The notes under the pieces were generated by a model. That model had not been told where the DNA came from. It did no database searches and saw only the letters and a list, made by a program, of their open reading frames with translations. The position numbers and the translations under genes were made by a program. DNA of 64,000 bases, from the NCBI GenBank assembly GCA_023402075.1, contig JAEXCS010000044.1, positions 52,396 to 116,395 of the forward strand, given 5' to 3'. The stretch comes from Bacillota bacterium. Lineage in GTDB: Bacteria > Bacillota > Clostridia > Oscillospirales > Oscillospiraceae. Below are positions 9,058-17,438 of this stretch, one piece after another. How positions within the stretch are numbered: position 1 is the stretch's first letter; every line of letters starts with the position of its first letter.

Positions 9058-9105
9058 CTTTTAAAATACTTGACTCGAAGCCCGCCCCGCCGCAAGTCGC
9101 CATAA

Positions 9106-9139
9106 AAAAGCCTTTGAGCGGTAACGCTCAAAGGCTTTT
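9106..9139. terminator. Bidirectional terminator between serA and the XRE regulator
   Basis: Fifteen-base arms at 9106-9120 and 9125-9139 around a GTAA loop, with A and T runs included in the arms. The right arm overlaps the stop codon of the convergent XRE-family gene. Confidence 0.8.
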
Positions 9140-9467
9140 AATCGTTTTTCAGCGAAGAAATCACACCGTCCAGAATATCCAGCGCCTGCTTACGGCGGGT
9201 CACGTCAAGACCCTCCAGCCTTTTGAGAATATAGTTGCTCTTGGCCTCATAGCCCGCCACCAGGCTGTCCTGAAGCACATCGTCCGCCGGGGCCGCCAGC
9301 GTGTTGAGAATGAGGATAAACGTCTCAAGCTTGGGTACCTTGTCGCCGCGCTCAATATCAGCTAAATATCTGGCGCTGATACCGATTCTCTCCGAACATT
9401 CCTCAATGCTCCATCCGGCCTTAGCCCTGTATGCTTTCAGTTTTCTGCCAAGACTTTTAGAATCCAA
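9138..9467 (-). CDS. XRE-family helix-turn-helix regulator
   Basis: Cytosolic DNA-binding protein of about 109 residues. An N-terminal HTH_3 domain (about residues 5-58) shows SIEECSERIGISARYLADIERG, and a short C-terminal helical region (about 75-105) may mediate dimerisation. The frame also allows a GTG start at 9476, but the AGAGGTGA ribosome site abuts that GTG and is correctly placed (eight bases) for TTG 9467, so the TTG was preferred. It is divergent from the AbrB-type gene with about 190 bases between them, which suggests shared or cross regulation. The target genes are unknown. Confidence 0.85.
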   Translation of the reverse strand: MDSKSLGRKLKAYRAKAGWSIEECSERIGISARYLADIERGDKVPKLETFILILNTLAAPADDVLQDSLVAGYEAKSNYILKRLEGLDVTRRKQALDILDGVISSLKND

Positions 9468-9569
9468 TATCGTCACCTCTCGTCTATTCGGGGATAGTAT
9501 CTATGAATAGCATACATGTTATGCGAAAAGCTAGAATCCTCTATTTGTAGAAATTTCCCCAAATAGGGG

Positions 9570-9598
9570 TTGAACGTGGCAAAAATATGTGCTACGAT
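9570..9598 (+). promoter_or_regulatory. Promoter and possible operator upstream of the AbrB-type gene
   Basis: TTGAAC at 9570-9575, a 17-base spacer and TACGAT at 9593-9598. An inverted repeat CCCCAAATAGGGG (9557-9569) directly abuts the -35, in a position where a repressor would block polymerase. Confidence 0.6.
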
Positions 9599-9657
9599 GA
9601 AAGCTGAAAACTCAGCCCCCAGTTGTAAGACTATAAAAAGAACGGGAGAGAGAACGT

Positions 9658-9906
9658 ATGATACAGTCAACCGGCATTGTCAGGAAGGTGGATGAGCTGG
9701 GTCGGGTCGTCCTGCCTGTGGAGACGAGAAAGCGCTTCGGCATTGAGGAAAAGGACGGCCTTGAAATCCTGATAGACACAGACGGCGGACAAATTATTCT
9801 GCAAAAGACCTCCGCGGCGTGCGTCCGGTGCGGCTCTGCGGAAGATCTGAAGCAGCTCAACGGCTGCACATATCTTTGCGCCAAATGCATTGCGGCCCTG
9901 CAATAA
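9658..9906 (+). CDS. AbrB/SpoVT-type regulator with C-terminal zinc-knuckle-like tail
   Basis: An 82-residue transition-state-type DNA-binding protein. Residues 1-50 form an AbrB swapped-hairpin domain (GIVRKVDELGRVVLPVETRK, then DGLEILIDTDGGQIILQK). Residues 55-80 contain two cysteine pairs, CVRC and CAKC, a likely zinc ribbon that differs from the usual AbrB C-terminus. ATG 9658 follows GGGAGAG, and a good promoter lies 60 bases upstream. Members of this family form dimers or tetramers and control stationary-phase genes. The metal site is inferred from the cysteine spacing. Confidence 0.88.
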   Translation: MIQSTGIVRKVDELGRVVLPVETRKRFGIEEKDGLEILIDTDGGQIILQKTSAACVRCGSAEDLKQLNGCTYLCAKCIAALQ

Positions 9907-9973
9907 CCGCGCCCCGGGCGACATCTAAGTCTCCATCCCACGGCTCATCGCCCCTCCATCGGCGGGAAATGGC

Positions 9974-10008
9974 AAAACCGGCGCGGCCTTTGGGCCGCGC
10001 CGGTTTTA
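9974..10008. terminator. Strong bidirectional terminator
   Basis: Fifteen-base perfect arms at 9974-9988 and 9993-10007 with A-start and T-end, between the convergent AbrB-type and Nudix genes. Confidence 0.9.
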
Positions 10009-10033
10009 TATCTGAGGGAAATAAAATCCCTCT

Positions 10034-10660
10034 CTAAAAAGTCTCCATGGTTTCAATCAGGTTTTTCACAATGCGGCCGGTCATGCCCCATACGGCCCGA
10101 CCCTCCCAGCGCCAGATGGGAACGTCCACCTCGCCCCCCTCCCAGTTATAGGGCGGGGAAACGCCCACCGCGTCATAGGGAAAGTCCGACGGGCTTTCCG
10201 GCTCCAGCGTGTAAAAGTACATCTCAGGCGGGTTGCTGCGGAAAAATTCCAGCGGCACGGTGAATACCTCGCCCACCTCCGCCGCAGAGGGACGCAGGCC
10301 GCAAAAGCCCGCTTCGTCCACCAGTCCCGGCACGGGCTGAAGAAAAAAGTGCCCCGGCTGGCACAGATAGTCCGACCGGCCCAGCAGCTGGATGCTGCTT
10401 GGGGGGATGTGCAGTTCCTCCTCCGTCTCCCGCAGGGCGCATTGCTCTGCCGTCTCTCCCGGCTCCATCCGTCCGCCGGGAAAGCAAACCTGCCCGCCCT
10501 GCCGCCGCAGTGTGGCGGCGCGCACCTCAAACAGGAGGTGCAGTCCGTCCTCCCGCTGCACAAACGGGCACAGCACCGCAAATTCATTTTTCCGCCCCAA
10601 AAGACCCGGCGTGCGATTCCGCCACAGGGCCTTCAGCGTATTTACGTTTATTTCCTTCAT
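10034..10660 (-). CDS. Nudix hydrolase, CoA pyrophosphatase type
   Basis: Cytosolic hydrolase of 208 residues. The Nudix box is GGRMEPGETAEQCALRETEEEL at about residues 58-79 (GG, E after five, REXXEE), and the upstream RAATLRRQGGQVCFPGG block is the UPF0035-type signature of NudL/YeaB enzymes that cleave coenzyme A to phosphopantetheine and 3',5'-ADP. Mg2+ ligands E75, E78 and E79 (approximate numbering) are intact. It lies 30 bases downstream of the lipid kinase gene on the same strand, so they probably form an operon. CoA specificity is inferred from the signature. Confidence 0.9.
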   Translation of the reverse strand: MKEINVNTLKALWRNRTPGLLGRKNEFAVLCPFVQREDGLHLLFEVRAATLRRQGGQVCFPGGRMEPGETAEQCALRETEEELHIPPSSIQLLGRSDYLCQPGHFFLQPVPGLVDEAGFCGLRPSAAEVGEVFTVPLEFFRSNPPEMYFYTLEPESPSDFPYDAVGVSPPYNWEGGEVDVPIWRWEGRAVWGMTGRIVKNLIETMETF

Positions 10661-10690
10661 TCAGGCAAATCCTTTATTCCGCAAAATTCC

Positions 10691-11581
10691 TCAGCCCAGC
10701 AAAAAGGAGAGGGCCTGCTTCCGATTTTCGATGTCTACCGCAGGCACGGCGGGGGCATACTCCCCATCAAGGGACCACGGCACCTCGTCCTCCGTCTCCA
10801 TTCGGATGGCGGATACATGCCGAAACACCAGCCCACCCCGGTCATACTCCTGATTCAGCAAGGCCAGAATGAGATTGTTCAGCTCGATGGGGGTTTTGGG
10901 GCTGGGAACAAGCAGCATTTCAAACTTTCCGTCATCCAGCACCACCCGCTCCGGGTCCAGCTTCATCAGCCCGCCAATAGAGGTGGAATTGCACACTGCG
11001 CCAAACAGGTATTCCCCGTCAAGCCGTTCCCTGTCGGCGGTGATGCGAAGCCGATAGGGCCGCAGCGTGTTTAAATCCTTCATCCCCTCCAGAATATAGG
11101 CAAAATGGCCCAAGGCGTTCTTCGCGTCCTGCGACGCGGTATACGCCGTGCGCACAAAGGCCCCGAAGGAGGCCACGTACACAAAATATCGCCGGTTCCA
11201 CTTCCCGATGTCCAGTCTGCGGGCCTCGGCGGCCATGGCGGTGCGGGCCGCCTGCACGGCGTTGCTTGAAATGCCAAGGCTTGCGGCAAAGTCGTTGGTG
11301 CTGCCCCGGGGAATATAGCCCAGAATGGGCGGGTTTTCAAGGCACATCAGCCCGGAGACAATTTCATTCAGCGTTCCGTCCCCGCCCACGCAAACCACCG
11401 CATCGTAATTCGGACCTTCGGCCGCCACCGTCTCCGTGGCATCGCGGGAGCCAACCGTATTGTGAATTTTCACGAGGTAGCCCGCGTCGGAAAAAACACT
11501 CAGCGCGTCAAACAGCGGCGACCGGGACTGCGTTTTGCCCGACCGGGGATTCACAATCAGAAGCAGCTTTTTATCCTTCAT
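10691..11581 (-). CDS. Diacylglycerol kinase family lipid kinase
   Basis: Soluble or peripheral lipid kinase of 296 residues, YegS/DgkB-like. The N-terminal DAGK catalytic domain has LLLIVNPRSGK at residues 5-15 and the nucleotide loop VCVGGDGTLNEIVSGL near residue 63. The GYIPRGSTNDFAASLGI block is near residue 92, and a beta-sandwich C-terminal domain follows. Such enzymes phosphorylate diacylglycerol or related lipids at the inner membrane face in phospholipid recycling. The ATG has an AGGAGG site. Its promoter shares a -35 hexamer with the divergent permease gene. Confidence 0.9.
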   Translation of the reverse strand: MKDKKLLLIVNPRSGKTQSRSPLFDALSVFSDAGYLVKIHNTVGSRDATETVAAEGPNYDAVVCVGGDGTLNEIVSGLMCLENPPILGYIPRGSTNDFAASLGISSNAVQAARTAMAAEARRLDIGKWNRRYFVYVASFGAFVRTAYTASQDAKNALGHFAYILEGMKDLNTLRPYRLRITADRERLDGEYLFGAVCNSTSIGGLMKLDPERVVLDDGKFEMLLVPSPKTPIELNNLILALLNQEYDRGGLVFRHVSAIRMETEDEVPWSLDGEYAPAVPAVDIENRKQALSFLLG

Positions 11582-11656
11582 TGCGGGCCTCCTGTCTGCA
11601 AGCCATTAAGATTTTGTAAATAGTTAAAAAACAGGGGTTTTTAAACCGGCTGAAAC

Positions 11657-11685
11657 AGTATAGCATGCCCCGCGCGGTATTGCAA
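11657..11685 (-). promoter_or_regulatory. Promoter for the lipid kinase-Nudix operon
   Basis: On the minus strand TTGCAA (11685-11680), a 17-base spacer and TATACT (11662-11657). The palindromic TTGCAA is also the -35 of the divergent promoter. Confidence 0.7.
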
Positions 11686-11709
11686 TTCTCTTTCCCCCCG
11701 TGTTACAAT
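11680..11709 (+). promoter_or_regulatory. Promoter for the AI-2E-family permease
   Basis: TTGCAA at 11680-11685, an 18-base spacer and TACAAT at 11704-11709. A transcript starting near 11716 fits the GTG 11760 start better than ATG 11718. Confidence 0.6.
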
Positions 11710-11759
11710 AATGAAAAATGGCTCGCAATTTGCGGCCGGAACAAAGGAGGCGAAGCCGC

Positions 11760-13046
11760 GTGCGGCAGAGCAGATATTGGAAGGTGGGCGCCACCGTATT
11801 TTTGACCGCGGCGGCGATTCTCCTGTTTTACGACGTGCTGTTTGGACAGCGGGCCGCCGTGGTGCTGTTGCTGCGCCTGTTCACGGCGCTGGAACCGATT
11901 CTTTACGGGGCCTTGATGGCCTATCTTCTGGCCCCCGTGGTGGATTTCTTTGACCGGCGCATTACCCGGGGCCAGCGTGCCATCTTAAAAAAGGACGGCA
12001 CGCTTCGGGCCACCGGCGTGCGGGCAGTCAGCCTGCTTTTGACGTGGATTGTCATTACCGTGTTTACCTACTTGCTTTTAAGCTTTTTGCTTCCGCAGGT
12101 CTATAAAAGCATTGTGCGCCTGATTGCGAACATGGAAAACTACTACAATACTATTAACGTCTGGATTGCCGGATTGCTGGAGCAGAACCCGTCCTTGGAA
12201 TCCTGGGTCACAGCCCAGCTGAACGTATACTACAAGGATTTGTCCACGCTGATCACCGATCAGGTGCTGCCGCAGGCCCGAAACCTGATGTCCGCCGTGG
12301 GCGGCGGCGTGCTGTCCGCGCTGAATCTGCTGAAAAACCTGCTGGTGGGGGCCATCGTCTCCGTGTATCTGCTGGCCACCAAGGAGCGCTGCGGGGCATA
12401 CGTTCGTAAGCTGGCCTGCGGAATTTTCCGGCCCTCTCAGGCCGTGTGGATTTTTCGGGCCGTGAGCAAGGCAGATCGTATTTTCAGCGGCTTTGTCCGG
12501 GGAAAGCTGCTGGACTCTCTGATTATCGGCATCCTCTGCTTCATCTGCGCAAGTCTTTTCAAGTTTCCCTATGCGCCGCTGGTGTCCGTCATCGTGGGTG
12601 CAACCAATGTCATTCCCTTCTTCGGCCCCTTCTTGGGTGCGATCCCCAGCACCTTCCTGATCCTGCTGGATTCTCCCATCAAGGCGCTGTATTTCGTGAT
12701 CTTCGTTCTGGCCCTCCAGCAGCTGGATGGCAACGTGATCGGCCCCAAAATCCTGGGCGACCGGACAGGGCTTTCCAGTCTCTGGGTCATCATTGCCATT
12801 CTGGTGGGCGGCAGCTTCTTCGGCGTGCCGGGGATGTTTTTCGGCGTGCCGGTGTTTGCGTGCTTAAACACCTTTGTGGAGTTTTGGGTGAACAGCCGCC
12901 TGAAAAAACGGGGGATGCCCATCAGCCCTTCTTCTTATTTGGGAGAAACGCCCAAAGCGGGGGAGTTTCCCTCTGCGGGGAAGCATTCCGAAGCCAAGGA
13001 CGCAGATAGCCCCGAAAAAAGCCCGGAGGAATGGGACAAACCGTAA
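11760..13046 (+). CDS. AI-2E family (PerM/YtvI-like) transporter
   Basis: Polytopic membrane protein of about 428 residues with two hydrophobic helices near the N-terminus, a large amphipathic loop, and five or more C-terminal helices. The blocks GFVRGKLLDSLIIGILCF, VIPFFGPFLGAIPSTFLI and LQQLDGNVIGPKILGDRTGLSSLWVI are typical of the family. Members include YdiK, PerM and YtvI; some move ions or signals, but the substrate here is unknown. An upstream in-frame ATG at 11718 lacks a ribosome site, whereas GTG 11760 follows AAAGGAGG with nine bases of spacing. The C-terminal tail is hydrophilic and rich in Pro, Glu and Lys. Confidence 0.9.
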   Translation: MRQSRYWKVGATVFLTAAAILLFYDVLFGQRAAVVLLLRLFTALEPILYGALMAYLLAPVVDFFDRRITRGQRAILKKDGTLRATGVRAVSLLLTWIVITVFTYLLLSFLLPQVYKSIVRLIANMENYYNTINVWIAGLLEQNPSLESWVTAQLNVYYKDLSTLITDQVLPQARNLMSAVGGGVLSALNLLKNLLVGAIVSVYLLATKERCGAYVRKLACGIFRPSQAVWIFRAVSKADRIFSGFVRGKLLDSLIIGILCFICASLFKFPYAPLVSVIVGATNVIPFFGPFLGAIPSTFLILLDSPIKALYFVIFVLALQQLDGNVIGPKILGDRTGLSSLWVIIAILVGGSFFGVPGMFFGVPVFACLNTFVEFWVNSRLKKRGMPISPSSYLGETPKAGEFPSAGKHSEAKDADSPEKSPEEWDKP

Positions 13047-13053
13047 AAAATTC

Positions 13054-13082
13054 TTGCAATTATGGGCAAAACCGTGTAAAAT
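13054..13082 (+). promoter_or_regulatory. Candidate promoter before the opp/dpp operon
   Basis: TTGCAA at 13054-13059, a 17-base spacer and TAAAAT at 13077-13082. The terminator hairpin directly downstream makes its use uncertain; an attenuated arrangement is possible. Confidence 0.4.
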
Positions 13083-13084
13083 AC

Positions 13085-13129
13085 GGCCTTGCGGAACGTT
13101 TTTTTGAACGGCCCGCAAGGCCCTTTTTT
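13085..13129 (+). terminator. Rho-independent terminator after the permease
   Basis: Ten-base arms GGCCTTGCGG (13085-13094) and CCGCAAGGCC (13113-13122) followed by a T-run. The long loop itself contains TTTTTTT. Confidence 0.75.
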
Positions 13130-13206
13130 AGAATAAAACTGAATAAGAGCCAAAAAATTTTTCACACCCGGCGGACCCATCGGGCCGCCAGGGGAAGGAG
13201 AAAACA

Positions 13207-14763
13207 ATGAAACAGCGTATTTTGGCAGGATTCCTGGCGACACTTCTTTGCGCCGCACTCTCCGGTTGCGGGGGCGGCAGCAGCGCAAGCGATTCGGCAG
13301 GAGGACAAAGCGCGGGCAGCAACGGCCCAGCCCCGGCGGCGGATTCAGTCACCGTGGGCATTTCCCAGGATTTAGACGAAAGCCTTGACCCGCACCTTAC
13401 GGTATCGGCAGGGACCAGAGAAGTCATGTTCAACGTATTCGAGGGGCTGGTAAAGCCCACTCCCGACGGGGATCTGATCGACGCGGTCGCCAGCCACCAT
13501 GAGGTATCAGCCGACGGAACGGTATACACCTTCACCCTGCGTGATGGCGTGACGTTCCACAACGGCGCGGCGGTGAGCGTGGACGACGTGGTTTGGTCCA
13601 TCGAACGCTGCGCCGACGCCGGTGAGGGGAAAGCCCCGCTGGTGGAGGCGTTTTCTGCTATTCAGTCGGTCAAGGCAACGGACGAGAAGACCGTGGTCAT
13701 CACGCTGAATTCGGCGGAAAGCGAATTTTTGGCGGCGCTTACCACCGCCATTCTCCCCAAGGATTATGACGCGCAGGCCACGGCCCCCGTGGGCACCGGG
13801 CCTTTCAAATTTATCAAGCGGGTCGCGGGCGACTCCATTGCCCTTGAGCGGTTTGACGGCTACTGGGGCGAGAAGCCGGCCCTGAAAAACGTGACCTTTA
13901 AAATCTTTGAGAGCGGAGACGCGATGGTGCTTGCCCTGCAAAGCGGGGCGCTGGACCTGTGCGCCCATCTCACCCCCACGCAGGCCGCCCAGCTGGGAGA
14001 CGGCTTCCAGATTTTGAACGGCACTATGAATCTTGTGCAGGCGCTTTATTTGAATAACGCGGTGAAACCGCTGGACGATCTGAAGGTGCGGCAGGCTTTG
14101 TGCTATGCAGTGGATAAGCAGCAGGTGATCGATCTTGCGGGCAACGGGACGGGCAAACCCCTTGGTTCCAGCATGTATCCCGCGTTTGCAAAGTATTTTG
14201 ACGACTCTCTCACCGACTATTATACCCAAAACATTGAAAAGGCCAAGTCCCTGCTGACAGAGGCCGGATATCCAAACGGGTTTGACCTCACCATTACCGT
14301 TCCTTCCAACTATCAGCCTCATGTAGACACCGCGCAGGTGCTGGTGGAGCAACTCAAAGCAGTGGGAATTAATGCCAAAATCGAGCTGGTGGACTGGAGC
14401 ACGTGGGTCAGCCGGGTCTACACCGACCGGAATTACCAGTCCACCGTGGTGGGCGTGGACGCCAGCAGCATGACCGGTCGGGCCATGCTGGAGCGGTTTA
14501 CCTCCGACTATGGCAAAAACTTCGTGAATTACAGCAATGCGGAATACGACGCCCTGTTTCAGCAGGCCCAGTTGGTTTCCGCCGCAGGCGACGATGCGGA
14601 GCTGGTGAATCTTTACAAGCAGATGCAGGAAAATCTGGCGGCCAACGCTGCCAACGTCTATCTTCAGGATTTGGGCGATTTGGTCGCCATCCGCACAGGG
14701 CTTGACGGATATCGGTTTTATCCCATCTACGTGATGGACCTTTCCGGCGTAAAGGCTGGATAA
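13207..14763 (+). CDS. ABC transporter substrate-binding lipoprotein, family 5
   Basis: Extracytoplasmic solute receptor of 518 residues. The lipoprotein signal ends in the lipobox LSGC (Cys near residue 20), followed by a Gly/Ser-rich linker and an SBP_bac_5 domain. That domain shows the family blocks YTFTLRDGVTFHNG and TGPFKF, DDLKVRQALCYAVDK and a C-terminal AANAANVYLQD region. Family 5 receptors bind oligopeptides, dipeptides, nickel complexes or related ligands. ATG 13207 follows AAGGAG. It begins a five-gene transport operon, and the substrate cannot be read from sequence alone. Confidence 0.93.
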   Translation: MKQRILAGFLATLLCAALSGCGGGSSASDSAGGQSAGSNGPAPAADSVTVGISQDLDESLDPHLTVSAGTREVMFNVFEGLVKPTPDGDLIDAVASHHEVSADGTVYTFTLRDGVTFHNGAAVSVDDVVWSIERCADAGEGKAPLVEAFSAIQSVKATDEKTVVITLNSAESEFLAALTTAILPKDYDAQATAPVGTGPFKFIKRVAGDSIALERFDGYWGEKPALKNVTFKIFESGDAMVLALQSGALDLCAHLTPTQAAQLGDGFQILNGTMNLVQALYLNNAVKPLDDLKVRQALCYAVDKQQVIDLAGNGTGKPLGSSMYPAFAKYFDDSLTDYYTQNIEKAKSLLTEAGYPNGFDLTITVPSNYQPHVDTAQVLVEQLKAVGINAKIELVDWSTWVSRVYTDRNYQSTVVGVDASSMTGRAMLERFTSDYGKNFVNYSNAEYDALFQQAQLVSAAGDDAELVNLYKQMQENLAANAANVYLQDLGDLVAIRTGLDGYRFYPIYVMDLSGVKAG

Positions 14764-14809
14764 TTGTGCAAGCTTGCACACATCCGGAGACGGAAAGGAG
14801 GCGGAAGCC

Positions 14810-15754
14810 TTGAAATACGCGGCAAAAAAGCTGGCGGCGCTGGCAGCAACCATGCTGGCCGTCTCCTTTCTGGCCTTCGCAGCGTTTCAGGTGGTGGTGG
14901 GGGATCCCGCCACCGACCGGCTGGGAACAGAAGCCACGCCCCAGCGGGTGGCGGAGCTGCGCCATGAAATGGGGCTGGACCGTCCCTTTCTGGTGCAGTA
15001 TGGAAGCTGGCTTGGAGGCTTTGTCACCGGCGATCCCGGGCAGTCCTACTCCGGCGGGCCTGTTGCAGACCTGCTTTCCGCCCGGCTTCCGGTAACGCTG
15101 GCCCTCAGCCTGATGGCCTTTGCGCTGACGCTGGCGCTGGCTTTGCCTTTAGGCCTTCGCTCCGTGCGGCGGGGCGGGCGGCTTGAGGGTGCGGTGAACA
15201 CGGTGGCAAACCAGTTTTTGATGGCCCTGCCCCCGTTTTTCACCGGCATCTTGCTGACATGGCTGTTCAGCATTCTTCTGCACTGGTTTCGCCACGGAGC
15301 CTTTCCCGGGTTTGGGGCGGATGTGGGCGGGTCGCTGTGGTATCTGCTGTTTCCCGCCGTCGCCCTCACCATCCCCCGCGTAGCCCAAACCGTGCGGATG
15401 CTGCGCAGCACCGTGCTGACGGAGATGGATAAGGACTATGTACGCACCGCCATTGCCCGGGGAAACGACCGGCCGGGGGTGCTGTATCGCCATGTGCTGA
15501 AAAACTCTCTGGTGCCGGTGGTCACCTTTTTGGCCCAGACCATGGCAGAAATTGTGGCAGGGAGCATTGTGGTGGAGCAGGTGTTCAACCTGCCGGGACT
15601 GGGGCGGCTGCTGCTTACATCCATCTCCGGACGGGACTATCCTACGGTGCAGGCCATTGTGGTGATTCTGGCCCTGTGGGTGGTGCTGGCAAACACCGCC
15701 GCAGATATAATTAACCGTTTTATTGACCCAAGGCTTGGAGGTGCGCGGACATGA
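14810..15754 (+). CDS. Opp/Dpp-type ABC permease, DppB class
   Basis: Inner-membrane permease of 314 residues with six predicted helices. It shows the DppB/NikB class N-terminus with the HEMGLDRPFLVQYGSWLGGFVTGDPGQSY block, and an EAA-type loop (DYVRTAIARGNDRPGVLYRHVLKNSLVP) that contacts the ATPase. The start is TTG 14810 because AAAGGAGG lies eight bases upstream, while the longer frame has no site. It begins 46 bases after the receptor gene and overlaps the next permease by four bases (ATGA). Confidence 0.9.
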   Translation: MKYAAKKLAALAATMLAVSFLAFAAFQVVVGDPATDRLGTEATPQRVAELRHEMGLDRPFLVQYGSWLGGFVTGDPGQSYSGGPVADLLSARLPVTLALSLMAFALTLALALPLGLRSVRRGGRLEGAVNTVANQFLMALPPFFTGILLTWLFSILLHWFRHGAFPGFGADVGGSLWYLLFPAVALTIPRVAQTVRMLRSTVLTEMDKDYVRTAIARGNDRPGVLYRHVLKNSLVPVVTFLAQTMAEIVAGSIVVEQVFNLPGLGRLLLTSISGRDYPTVQAIVVILALWVVLANTAADIINRFIDPRLGGART

Positions 15755-16584
15755 AAACGCTGCAAAAGGCCGTTCGTGCCCACCGAAACGCCTGCTTTAT
15801 GGCGGGCTGCATCATCACGGGGATTCTGCTGGTGCTGATTTTGCTGGGCGCGGTGTGGACGCCCTATGACCCCACCGCCATGCGCGGCAGTGAAACGCTG
15901 CTGCGCCCTTCCTTTACCCACCTGTTTGGTACAGACAACTTCGGGCGAGACATTTTTAGCCGCGTCCTCAAGGGTGCGGGCGTTACGGCACTGGTGGCCG
16001 GAGGAACGGTGGCAATCGGCGGAATTTTCGGCACCCTGATTGGGGCGCTGACCGGGTATTTCGGCGGCGCGGTGGATGAGTCTCTGATGCGCCTGAACGA
16101 CACGATTACCGCATTTCCCAGCATCTTGCTAGCGCTGGTGTGCGTGGCCGTGTTTGGCTCCGGAAAGTATCAGGTTTTGCTGGTGCTGGGGGTTGTGTTT
16201 ATTCCAAGCTTTGCCCGGGTATCCCGAACGGCGTTTGCCGCCCTGCGGGACGCGAATTTTGTGCAAAGTGCCCGGCTGATGGGGGCAGGCAGCGCCCGGA
16301 TTCTCTTTGTCCATATGCTTCCAAACACACTTCATATTTTACTTCCCGCCCTGACCATCGGGTTTAACAACGCCGTGCTGGCGGAGGCATCCATGAGCTT
16401 TCTGGGCCTTTGTGGCCAGCCGCCGGAGGCTTCTCTTGGCGCGCTGCTCTCCGAGGCACAGGGCATGTTTGTCACCGCGCCGTGGTACGCGCTTTGCTCC
16501 GGCGGAATGATTGTGGCGCTGATTTTCGGTGTGGGCCTGATTGGCGAGGGCCTTCAGGACGGAAGGGGGGAACGGAATGCTTGA
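15751..16584 (+). CDS. Opp/Dpp-type ABC permease, DppC class
   Basis: Second permease subunit, 277 residues, with an N-terminal cytoplasmic stretch then six helices. The HLFGTDNFGRDIFSRVLKGA block is the hallmark of the DppC/OppC class, and the FVQSARLMGAGSARILFVHMLPN segment is the ATPase-contact loop. It overlaps the DppB-class gene by four bases and the following ATPase gene by eight, indicating tight translational coupling within the operon. Confidence 0.92.
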   Translation: MKTLQKAVRAHRNACFMAGCIITGILLVLILLGAVWTPYDPTAMRGSETLLRPSFTHLFGTDNFGRDIFSRVLKGAGVTALVAGGTVAIGGIFGTLIGALTGYFGGAVDESLMRLNDTITAFPSILLALVCVAVFGSGKYQVLLVLGVVFIPSFARVSRTAFAALRDANFVQSARLMGAGSARILFVHMLPNTLHILLPALTIGFNNAVLAEASMSFLGLCGQPPEASLGALLSEAQGMFVTAPWYALCSGGMIVALIFGVGLIGEGLQDGRGERNA

Positions 16585-17374
16585 AATCCGGGACCTTCAT
16601 GTGAAATTCCACACCCGCAGCCGGGAAGCGGTGGCAGGCGTCTCCCTTTCCATTGCCGACGGAGAAATTTTGGGACTTGTAGGAGAGTCCGGCTCCGGCA
16701 AATCCGTCACCGCCATGTCGGTGGCGGGGCTTTTGCCCCGCAAGCAATGCAGCTATTCCGGTGACGTGCTGCTGGATGGGCTGGATTTACTCCATGCGGA
16801 CCGCGCGGCCCTGCGGAAAATTCAGGGTCGGGACATCGGCGTGGTATTTCAGGAGCCACAGTCCAGCATGGACCCACTGATGAAAATTGGGCGGCAGATT
16901 GAAGAATGCCTGTATCTCCACACGGATATGTCCGCGGCGGAGCGCCGCGCCCGTGCGCTTGCCGCCATGGCGCGGGTAGAACTGCCCGAGCCGGAAACGC
17001 TTTATGACAAATACCCTCACCAGCTTTCCGGGGGTATGCTTCAGCGGGCAATGATTGCCGCCGCCGCCGTGATTCATCCAAAGCTTTTGTTGCTGGATGA
17101 GCCGACCACCGCGCTGGACGTGACCATTCAGTCCCAGATTCTGGAGCTTTTAAAACGGCTGAACCGGGAATACGGCATGGCTATGCTCTTTATTTCCCAC
17201 AATTTGAACGTGGTGCGCAAAATCACCACTCGGGTGGCGGTGATGCAGACCGGGGTAATTGTGGAATCGGGGCTTACAGAGGAGGTCTACTCCAATCCCC
17301 AGCACCCTTACACGAAAAAGCTGGTGGCGGCTATTCCCTCCCGGAATAAGCCTATTTCTGATTCCAATCCGTAA
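16577..17374 (+). CDS. Opp/Dpp-type ABC ATPase, DppD class
   Basis: Cytoplasmic ATPase of 265 residues. Walker A GESGSGKS is near residue 38, the signature LSGGMLQRAM near residue 152, Walker B LLLDEPTTALD near residue 171, and the switch histidine is in FISHNL. The C-terminus (QHPYTKKLVAAIPS) is the region that in this class follows the nucleotide domain, but the Cys-rich iron-sulfur motif of longer DppD proteins is absent. The frame is open from 16541; ATG 16577 was chosen because it gives the canonical MLEIRDLHVKF start and follows GGGGGG. Confidence 0.92.
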   Translation: MLEIRDLHVKFHTRSREAVAGVSLSIADGEILGLVGESGSGKSVTAMSVAGLLPRKQCSYSGDVLLDGLDLLHADRAALRKIQGRDIGVVFQEPQSSMDPLMKIGRQIEECLYLHTDMSAAERRARALAAMARVELPEPETLYDKYPHQLSGGMLQRAMIAAAAVIHPKLLLLDEPTTALDVTIQSQILELLKRLNREYGMAMLFISHNLNVVRKITTRVAVMQTGVIVESGLTEEVYSNPQHPYTKKLVAAIPSRNKPISDSNP

Positions 17375-17438
17375 TTTTTTAAGTTTTATATTTCATTTCG
17401 TTATAAATTTTTTGTATTGACGGAGGGAGGTTTTCACA

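Noticed and set aside
13507..14853. A 448-codon open frame opposite the substrate-binding protein
   Set aside because: Shadow frame; the sense strand encodes a well-supported lipoprotein.
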